Assembly (NCBI GenBank): GCA_937888925.1
Contig: CALARM010000917.1
Span: 1-5,247, forward strand
From: an uncultured Synergistia bacterium
GTDB lineage: Bacteria > Eremiobacterota > SpSt-956 > JAKJGF01
DNA: 5,247 nt
Direction of reading: 5' to 3'
The notes below the pieces were generated by a model. The model was not told where the DNA came from. It did not search any database and was given only the letters and a program-made list of their open reading frames with translations. Within the stretch, counting starts at the first letter, position 1. Each line of letters starts with the position of its first letter. A program made the translations under genes and the position numbers. Shown here piece after piece: positions 1 through 4,579 of the stretch.

Positions 1-51
1 GAAATAATCAGATATGTAATAGAACAGAAATTGATAGATGGCCGGGGATGA
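1..51 (+). CDS. C-terminal end of an upstream gene, unidentified (partial)
   Basis: Reading from base 1 in frame 1 gives 16 codons (EIIRYVIEQKLIDGRG) and a TGA stop at 49-51. The piece resembles an ordinary helical C-terminus. It ends 21 bases before the ATG at 73, with a strong ribosome binding site between, which is the spacing expected of genes in one operon. If real, this gene is the natural place to look for a partner of the Nif11-type precursor, but 16 residues are too few to identify a family. Frame 3 is also open across this stretch (to about base 116) but runs into the precursor gene, so frame 1 is preferred. Confidence 0.4.
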   Translation, partial: EIIRYVIEQKLIDGRG

Positions 52-57
52 ACTATG

Positions 58-66
58 AAGGAGGAG
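58..66 (+). promoter_or_regulatory. Ribosome binding site that fixes the precursor start at 73
   Basis: AAGGAGGAG lies 6 bases before the ATG at 73, near-ideal spacing. It lies within the sequence that would be coding if translation began at the ATG at 55, and no comparable site precedes 55. Confidence 0.8.
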
Positions 67-72
67 TATTTT

Positions 73-318
73 ATGAGTTTAGAATCAGCCAGGGCATTTC
101 TGGAAAGAATGAAGACAGATGAAGACTTTAGAAATAAGGTAACTGAATGTAAAGATTCAGAGACACGTATAGCCTGGGTACAGCAAGAGGGATTTGCTTT
201 TACAGAAGAAGATATAAAGGCGTTGAAGGTAGAGCTGACAGATAGGGAGCTACAAGATATATCTGCCGGTACTACAGGTTATTGTTTTATTTTTGATACC
301 GGTCAACACCCCTGGTAG
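73..318 (+). CDS. Nif11-like leader peptide family RiPP precursor
   Basis: This 81-residue protein has the layout of Nif11-derived natural-product precursors, which are ribosomally made peptides whose leader recruits modifying enzymes and is then removed. The leader (about residues 1-66) shows the family pattern: SLESARAFLERM at the start, an acidic middle, GFAFTEEDIKAL at 40-51, then ELTDRELQDISAG at 54-66. The Ala-Gly end at 65-66 is a plausible cleavage site. The remaining 15 residues (TTGYCFIFDTGQHPW) form the candidate core, with two Thr, one Cys and several aromatic residues. The start at 73 is chosen over the in-frame ATG at 55 because AAGGAGGAG at 58-66 lies 6 bases upstream of it, and the 55 start would include that site. 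No modifying enzyme or exporter lies in the window. The leader assignment is firm; the modification, and whether a mature product is made, are unknown. Confidence 0.85.
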   Translation: MSLESARAFLERMKTDEDFRNKVTECKDSETRIAWVQQEGFAFTEEDIKALKVELTDRELQDISAGTTGYCFIFDTGQHPW

Positions 319-334
319 ATTATAGTCTACCAGG
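311..334 (+). terminator. Probable rho-independent terminator of the precursor gene
   Basis: CCTGGTAGA (311-319) and TCTACCAGG (326-334) form a perfect 9-bp stem around a 6-base loop, followed by the T-rich run TTAAATTTT (335-343). The left arm contains the last codons (Pro-Trp) and the TAG stop (316-318) of the precursor, so transcription would end directly behind the gene. The T tract is interrupted by AAA, which lowers certainty. Confidence 0.6.
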
Positions 335-339
335 TTAAA

Positions 340-404
340 TTTTAAGGTTATGGATTATGGGTGTCAGGTTTAATATTATTAACCCAAGATTCATAACCTT
401 AAAA
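340..404. terminator. Long inverted repeat between convergent genes, possible bidirectional terminator
   Basis: The left arm from TTTTAAGGTTATG (340-352) pairs exactly with CATAACCTTAAAA (392-404), 13 bp. The stem then continues to about 362/382 with two G-T wobbles, one mismatch and a TGGGT/ACCCA segment. The loop (363-381) is AT-rich. It sits between the end of the plus-strand precursor and the stop of the minus-strand operon at 420. The TTTT/AAAA ends give a U-run on either strand, fitting a bidirectional terminator, mainly for the minus-strand operon. A dispersed palindromic repeat is an alternative. Confidence 0.5.
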
Positions 405-419
405 AGGCTTGAGCAGTTT

Positions 420-1403
420 CTACCTATTTTCCTGGATATAAACATCTTCCCAGCCCCAGGAAAAGAAATATGTTTTTTTGTCCAGTAAATGAAAATTTCC
501 CAGGGGATAACCTATAGATATAATTCTGGAGCCTTCTTTTATTGAATTTATTATTTTTTCAGCGAGTTTTTTTCTCAGTTCCTGATTGAAGGTAAGACAA
601 TTCATATAGAATATAGTACCTTCCGAGAGGTCTTCTTCTAAAAAATCTCCCTCTATAAACCTGATATGTTCAAGTTTCATTTCCTTTGCTATAAGGTTGC
701 TTTTTTCTATGAAATAAGACACAAGATCAATGCCGGTGCTTTCTATATGAAAATAAATATTTGCAAATAATGTGACATTTCCTGTTCCTGAGCCAAGATC
801 AAAGAAGACATCATTATCTTTAACCTGTACTGTGTTAAAAATAGAAATGGCTGTAGAATAGGGAGTTTCTCCATAGGTGAGAGAATAACTTGGCCGTTCC
901 ATTTCTTTTTCTGTAACCCGCGCCATATTTACAGGGCTTTTAAGAAAATAATATTTTCTAAGCAATGAATTCATTTTCCTCAATTCTTTACTTCGGAGAA
1001 TAAAAAATTTTTCATAGAAATCATTCAGAAAAACAAAAAAGAAAAATTTAACTGTCATAAAGGCACTGTAAAGTAGACCTTTCATGAGATAAAAGATATA
1101 GATTTTAAATGGCGGACGTACAGGTGACGTATTATGAGGGCAATAATAACATAAAAGGCTGTCATGTTCTCCTGTATCACAGTCATGACATATTTTAAGA
1201 ATGGATTTCGGCCTTAAGAGCAGATAAACAGGTATACCGCCTATGGGAAAAAATACACATAAAAGACACCAGTAATAACCGTTAAGTCCCCTTCGGTCTG
1301 CATCCTGAAACACCCAGATGCCGAGAAAATAAAGAAAAACACAATAACATCCGTAGAGGATATAGTTTAAAACAGTTTGTAAAAGAGGATTCTCTGAAAT
1401 CAT
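420..1403 (-). CDS. Membrane-anchored DOT1-like SAM-dependent methyltransferase
   Basis: This 327-residue protein joins a membrane-associated N-terminal half to a class I methyltransferase. Hydrophobic segments lie at about residues 8-31 and 42-64, linked by the QDADRRGL stretch seen in phospholipase-D-like N-terminal membrane domains, and a third lies at about 99-127. Between the second and third is C72-x2-C75-x9-C85-x2-C88, a likely zinc-ribbon knuckle. The catalytic part begins near 170: YGE at 177-179, the SAM-binding loop DLGSGTG at 202-208, GID at 224-226 with an acidic residue suited to the SAM ribose, GDFLEED at 252-258 and YMNCLTFN at 266-273. This order (YGE, then DxGxGxG, then GDF, then an asparagine-containing strand) matches DOT1-like domains. 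The substrate is unknown. The start overlaps the upstream TPR gene by 4 bases (ATGA) without its own ribosome binding site, suggesting translational coupling. The methyltransferase fold is secure; the DOT1-like label is likely. Confidence 0.85.
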   Translation of the reverse strand: MISENPLLQTVLNYILYGCYCVFLYFLGIWVFQDADRRGLNGYYWCLLCVFFPIGGIPVYLLLRPKSILKICHDCDTGEHDSLLCYYCPHNTSPVRPPFKIYIFYLMKGLLYSAFMTVKFFFFVFLNDFYEKFFILRSKELRKMNSLLRKYYFLKSPVNMARVTEKEMERPSYSLTYGETPYSTAISIFNTVQVKDNDVFFDLGSGTGNVTLFANIYFHIESTGIDLVSYFIEKSNLIAKEMKLEHIRFIEGDFLEEDLSEGTIFYMNCLTFNQELRKKLAEKIINSIKEGSRIISIGYPLGNFHLLDKKTYFFSWGWEDVYIQENR

Positions 1404-1804
1404 TTTTTATTTAATATTTCGAAGATTTTTTCTCTGTTATGTCTGGCATTGGGAAAGTCAGGTTCCATATCTATCACTCTATCATAACATTTCATTGCTT
1501 CTTTATAATTCCCCATTTTATATAAAGTAAGTCCTTTGTTGGACAAGCCGTCTAAATTCTCAGGAGAGATTTCTATGGCTTTATTAAAACATATAATGGC
1601 TTTTTTATACTTGCCGAGAATATATAAAACATACCCTCTGGCATTCCACGCATCAACAAACAGAGGATCGAGAGATATGGCCTTCATATAACATCTGATG
1701 GCTTCTGCATATATTTCATCATATGGCAAATTATATGCATTAAGAGAAACAAGCAGTTTTTCTCCTCTGTTATACCAGTAATATTTATCTCTGTTGATTA
1801 ACAT
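1400..1804 (-). CDS. Small TPR-repeat protein
   Basis: This 134-residue protein is almost entirely tetratricopeptide repeats, 34-residue helix pairs that form a protein-binding scaffold. Two clear repeats lie at about 48-81 (DAWNARGYVLYILGKYKKAI) and 82-115 (GLSNKGLTLYKMGNYKEAM). A divergent first repeat at about 8-47 has a longer loop between its helices, and a capping helix ends the protein. There is no signal peptide or membrane segment, so it should act in the cytoplasm. Its TGA overlaps the ATG of the methyltransferase gene, making that enzyme the obvious candidate partner (inference). ATG at 1804 is the only reasonable start because a TAA lies 12 codons upstream in frame. No ribosome binding site precedes it; a repeat element reaches to within 2 bases of the start codon. 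Confidence 0.85.
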   Translation of the reverse strand: MLINRDKYYWYNRGEKLLVSLNAYNLPYDEIYAEAIRCYMKAISLDPLFVDAWNARGYVLYILGKYKKAIICFNKAIEISPENLDGLSNKGLTLYKMGNYKEAMKCYDRVIDMEPDFPNARHNREKIFEILNKK

Positions 1805-1806
1805 TT

Positions 1807-1874
1807 TAGTGAATAGTGAGTAGTGAATAGTGAGTAGAAATTATCCGGTTCTACTCACCACTCACTTATCCGTT
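1807..1874. repeat. Direct and inverted repeat element between the two TPR genes
   Basis: TAGTGAATAGTGAG occurs twice in tandem (1807-1820 and 1821-1834). The end of this array forms a hairpin: GTGAGTAGAA (1830-1839) pairs exactly with TTCTACTCAC (1849-1858), and after two mismatches AGTGA/TCACT (1822-1826 and 1862-1866) pairs again. TTATCCGGTT (1841-1850) is nearly repeated as TTATCCGTT (1866-1874). The element fills almost the whole spacer between the tandem stop codons TAG-TAA of the upstream TPR gene and the start of the downstream one. There is no strong U-run, so it is more likely a palindromic repeat or transcript-processing element than a terminator. Confidence 0.7.
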
Positions 1875-1875
1875 A

Positions 1876-2949
1876 CTACTGTGCTCCCATTTTTTTTAAC
1901 TTTGCTTCCAGCGCATTCTTAAGAGCAGTATTATTCTGTTCTTTTGCAATCTTAAGAGCTTTTTTGAAATATTCTATGGCTTTCTGTTTATCACCTGCAA
2001 GTTCGAAGGAAGACGCAAGCCCCACATAGGCTTCTGCATTATTGGCATCAAATTTTAACACTTTATTGAACTGTTCTATAGCAGGAGAAGCCTGTCCCTG
2101 GACATTATATATGTAACCGAGGCCGTAATGACAGAGAGCAAGTTCTAACTGTTTTGCTTTTATTTCTTTCTGGTTAAATCCTGATTTACCTGACAGTTCC
2201 TTTGTATATAAATCTATGGCAGTTTTATAGGCCTCTGTGGCTTTAGGAAAATCTTTCTTTTCTCTGAAATAATATTCGCCCAGATTACTGTAGGCAGAAG
2301 CATTTTTCTTATCAAGTTCTATGGCCTTTTCATATTCTCCGAGAGCATTCCCTGTTTTACCTGTATAATAATATGCGGCACCAAGAAAATTATGTAACTC
2401 GGAATTTTTCGGATCTATCTGAAGTGCTTTTTTGTAGCAGTCCACAGCAAGAGACATTTTCTCGTTTGCTTCTGCTTTATTTCCTGAAGAATTCAGTGCT
2501 TCTCTTGATTTTTGATAATAAATATGTCCCATATCCTGGTAGGCAAGCACTTCCTCTTTACCTTTTGCCACTGCTTTTTTATAATATTCAAGGGCTTTAT
2601 CAAGTTTATCTCTGTAATAATAGACTTTACCCATATAGGTATAGGCTTCTGCTATATCAGAATTCAAATCCATTGTATTTTTCAGTTGTTTTTCCGCATT
2701 ATCCAGTTCACCGAGTTTCACATAAATAATACCGAGAAGCAGATGTCCTTCAGGATATTTACTGTCTGCTTTTACTGATTTTTTTGCTTCCTCCAGAGCA
2801 GAAGACCAGTTGTTTTCTTTTATAAATTCTCCCGCTTTCTGGGCATGTATTCTTGCTTCTTCCCTCTGAGAATCTCCGGCAGAAAGTGCTGCTGACGGGA
2901 TTATTATGGCAATCAGGACAAGCAATATACAGGATATATATTTTCTCAT
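1876..2949 (-). CDS. Exported TPR-repeat protein
   Basis: This 357-residue protein starts with a classical signal peptide (MRK, then a hydrophobic stretch at about 5-20) and a likely signal peptidase I site after ALSA at 24. There is no lipobox cysteine, so it is probably soluble outside the inner membrane. The rest is about eight tetratricopeptide repeats, near 31-64, 67-98, 101-134, 135-180 (with an inserted loop at about 150-165), 184-217, 218-250, 270-303 and 306-339. Typical motifs include LGIIYVKLGELDNAE and LGAAYYYTGKTGNALGEYEKAI. Such proteins act as binding scaffolds, so the partner cannot be read from the sequence. A strong ribosome binding site, AAGGAGGGT read on the minus strand (2955-2963), lies just before the ATG and overlaps the TAA of the aminotransferase gene, so the two genes are probably translationally coupled. 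The gene ends in tandem stops, TAG then TAA. Confidence 0.88.
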   Translation of the reverse strand: MRKYISCILLVLIAIIIPSAALSAGDSQREEARIHAQKAGEFIKENNWSSALEEAKKSVKADSKYPEGHLLLGIIYVKLGELDNAEKQLKNTMDLNSDIAEAYTYMGKVYYYRDKLDKALEYYKKAVAKGKEEVLAYQDMGHIYYQKSREALNSSGNKAEANEKMSLAVDCYKKALQIDPKNSELHNFLGAAYYYTGKTGNALGEYEKAIELDKKNASAYSNLGEYYFREKKDFPKATEAYKTAIDLYTKELSGKSGFNQKEIKAKQLELALCHYGLGYIYNVQGQASPAIEQFNKVLKFDANNAEAYVGLASSFELAGDKQKAIEYFKKALKIAKEQNNTALKNALEAKLKKMGAQ

Positions 2950-2961
2950 AACTGACCCTCC

Positions 2962-4236
2962 TTACTCTGTGGTATATCTGCTTTTATCCAGAGGCGGCAG
3001 ATCCCTCGACAGTTGTTTTACTTCTCTTATAATCCATCTGAGATCTCTTTCTTTAAGGTCCGAATAGGCAGGTAACTGCAAAGTGTTTTTCATAGATTCC
3101 GCATTGGGACAATGAGAATATTCTTCTGAGAAGAGCTCAAGTGTCGGACATATATCTATATGAAGATTACAGAGATCAATACCTTTCCTTATAGCTCTCT
3201 GGCTGAGGGTATAGGCATCAGATACCCTTATACAGTATTGATAATAATTTGATACTGCTCCGGGAATTATCCTTGGAAGCATAATAGAGGGGATATCTTT
3301 TAAAGCATTATCATATTCATGAGCATTTGATCTTACAAGGTCATTATAATGGTCGAGCATTTCAAGACCTCTTATGCCGAATTTTGCCTGAATGTTTGTA
3401 AATTGTTTGCAATATCCCTTCGGAGTGGGGAAAAGGGGACGGAATTTTTCCCATGTCTTTATAGTAACCCTGTTATAATCACCTGTAAAAGAATAGGCAT
3501 AAAGTATGGGAAATCCTGAAAAAAAGAAGGCCTTTGGACCGAGAAGTTTTGTTTCTATATAATCCATAAAGATTTTCTTAAAGAGTGGGAATTTCTGTGG
3601 AAGTGGATGTGCATAAGACTGTTCCCTTACCTTTGCGGCAATATTCGGGTCAGATGTCATTGCCATAGAGCCGCCGAAACAATTTATGCTTTTTAAAGAC
3701 TGAAAACTTGTAAAAGCGGCTTTCCCAAAGGTTCCGACCTTTCTGCCTTTATAGGTTGAGCCCATTGCATGGGCACAGTCTTCTATTACGGTCAGGTCAT
3801 GACGGTCTGCTATTTCCATGATTTCATCCATTTCACAGGGATGACCGTAAACATGAGTAGGGACTATTACTCTGGTTTTTTCTGTTATGGCAGCTTCAAT
3901 CTTTGCCGGGTCCATATTATATGTATCAGGTTTTATATCTATAAATACGGGCTTTAAACCTGCAGCCTTCGCCATAGCAGGCACTACCCAGAAGGTAAGA
4001 GCAGGGAATATAATCTCACTGCCTTCCGGTATATCCATGGCTTTTAAAATATAATAAAAAGCCATACGGCCATAGGATGCCGGAATAGCATAAGGTACTT
4101 CCTGATACATAGCGAAATCTTTTTCAAATTCCTGTATCTCCGGCCCTTCCAGAAGATCTCCTTTCAGATATGATGACATAAGAATTAACAGGGTGCCAGG
4201 CGCCATTCTGGCACTGTATCGGCTGATAGCTCTCAT
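2962..4236 (-). CDS. DegT/DnrJ/EryC1/StrS family PLP-dependent aminotransferase
   Basis: This 424-residue enzyme belongs to the aminotransferases that usually aminate keto-sugars for surface polysaccharides, glycans or antibiotics. Visible family features are LEGPEIQEFEKDFA near the N-terminus, PVFIDIKPDTYNMDP at about 96-110, VYGHPCEMDEI at 129-139, IEDCAHAMGSTYKG at 151-164 with D153 expected to contact the cofactor ring nitrogen, and GTFG followed by SFQSLKSINCFGG, in which K182 is the likely Schiff-base lysine. NIQAKFGIRGLEMLD (281-295) matches the family segment after the active site. A hydrophobic insert-like stretch at about 215-255 is longer than usual. The start at 4236 is chosen over the in-frame ATG at 4263 because AGGAGG (4244-4249, minus strand) lies 7 bases upstream. 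It leads the minus-strand operon. The sugar or other substrate is unknown, and no other sugar gene lies in the window. Confidence 0.92.
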   Translation of the reverse strand: MRAISRYSARMAPGTLLILMSSYLKGDLLEGPEIQEFEKDFAMYQEVPYAIPASYGRMAFYYILKAMDIPEGSEIIFPALTFWVVPAMAKAAGLKPVFIDIKPDTYNMDPAKIEAAITEKTRVIVPTHVYGHPCEMDEIMEIADRHDLTVIEDCAHAMGSTYKGRKVGTFGKAAFTSFQSLKSINCFGGSMAMTSDPNIAAKVREQSYAHPLPQKFPLFKKIFMDYIETKLLGPKAFFFSGFPILYAYSFTGDYNRVTIKTWEKFRPLFPTPKGYCKQFTNIQAKFGIRGLEMLDHYNDLVRSNAHEYDNALKDIPSIMLPRIIPGAVSNYYQYCIRVSDAYTLSQRAIRKGIDLCNLHIDICPTLELFSEEYSHCPNAESMKNTLQLPAYSDLKERDLRWIIREVKQLSRDLPPLDKSRYTTE

Positions 4237-4242
4237 AAATTT

Positions 4243-4250
4243 TCCTCCTA
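4243..4250 (-). promoter_or_regulatory. Ribosome binding site that fixes the aminotransferase start at 4236
   Basis: On the minus strand TAGGAGGA lies 7 bases before the ATG at 4236. The farther in-frame ATG at 4263 would put this site inside the coding region and has no comparable site of its own. Confidence 0.8.
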
Positions 4251-4309
4251 AAAACATATTCAATCATAATGTTCGTAATATATGACGACAGAATGACTAA
4301 AAATAATTA

Positions 4310-4394
4310 CTGAGATAAGCATAAGTAATATATATTCTCTCGTGACGCGTAACCCGTGCCGGGAAGAAAACATTTATTATACACTTATGCTCAG
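4310..4394. repeat. Imperfect 85-bp palindrome with GC-rich centre
   Basis: The right end, ACTTATGCTCAG (4383-4394), is the reverse complement of CTGAGCATAAGT. The left end (4310-4326) reads CTGAG-ATAAG-CATAAGT, the same arm with a 5-base ATAAG insertion. AGCATAAGT (4318-4326) and ACTTATGCT (4383-4391) pair without mismatch. The inside is AT-rich except for a GC-rich core at 4341-4363, which contains a near-palindrome GTGACGCGTAAC and a small CCCG-TGC-CGGG hairpin. It could be an operator, a structured leader of the aminotransferase transcript or a small mobile palindrome. Confidence 0.45.
4376..4381 (-). promoter_or_regulatory. Candidate -10 box for the minus-strand operon
   Basis: The minus strand reads TATAAT here, about 140 bases before the aminotransferase ATG. 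No recognisable TTGACA lies 16-18 bases upstream, and the base composition is AT-rich, so a chance match is possible. It lies inside the right half of the palindrome, which would make that structure a plausible control site. Confidence 0.25.
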
Positions 4395-4435
4395 GTCAGT
4401 AAGTTATTATAACATATGAGTCCATACCTTGCACA

Positions 4436-4457
4436 GGGATTTTTGGGATTTTTGGGG
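4436..4457. repeat. Tandem 9-base repeat
   Basis: GGGATTTTT occurs twice in a row (4436-4444 and 4445-4453) and is followed by GGGG. It may be a binding site for a regulator or simple replication slippage. Confidence 0.6.
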
Positions 4458-4536
4458 ATAACAGGATTGTCTCTTAAAAGATATAACACAGAATGCAGGA
4501 AATTTTATTATTCCTGTAGAACGTTATGAAAATAAA

Positions 4537-4542
4537 TATAAT
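4537..4542 (+). promoter_or_regulatory. Candidate -10 box for the helix-turn-helix gene
   Basis: TATAAT lies 37 bases before the ATG at 4580, leaving room for a short leader with GGAG at 4567-4570. No good -35 hexamer is visible at 16-18 bases, so the call is weak. Confidence 0.28.
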
Positions 4543-4579
4543 ATAACTGAAATATAAGATGTTTATGGAGTAATATTTT

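Larger units (their letters stand above)
4237..4579. other. Divergent intergenic region
   Basis: This 343-base spacer lies between the minus-strand aminotransferase operon and the plus-strand helix-turn-helix gene, so it should hold both promoters. No convincing open frame or RNA gene is seen. It contains an imperfect palindrome (4310-4394) with a GC-rich centre, a tandem 9-base repeat (4436-4453) and consensus TATAAT hexamers facing each way, neither with a good -35 box. Confidence 0.6.

Noticed and set aside
55..72. A six-codon N-terminal extension of the Nif11-type precursor starting at ATG 55.
   Set aside because: The AAGGAGGAG ribosome binding site for the ATG at 73 lies inside it, and the family pattern begins at the second Met.
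340..404. A small structured RNA gene or riboswitch.
   Set aside because: It is a single hairpin in a 3'-3' gap with no promoter or recognisable aptamer; a terminator or repeat is simpler.
73..1403. The methyltransferase as the maturation enzyme of the Nif11-type peptide.
   Set aside because: The genes are convergent, on separate transcripts and divided by two hairpins, and the methyltransferase belongs to the TPR operon; nothing in the sequence links them directly.
1807..1874. A CRISPR array.
   Set aside because: The two 14-base units are directly adjacent with no spacers, and the remainder is an inverted repeat.
2373..2778. Two overlapping plus-strand open frames of 118 and 88 codons.
   Set aside because: Both lie opposite the exported TPR gene, have low-complexity hydrophobic translations rich in Tyr, Phe, Leu and Ile, and resemble no family; they are antisense shadows.
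3769..3957. A 62-codon plus-strand open frame.
   Set aside because: It is antisense to the catalytic core of the aminotransferase and has no recognisable features.
4237..4263. A nine-codon N-terminal extension of the aminotransferase starting at ATG 4263.
   Set aside because: It contains the AGGAGG site that serves the ATG at 4236, and it has no site of its own.
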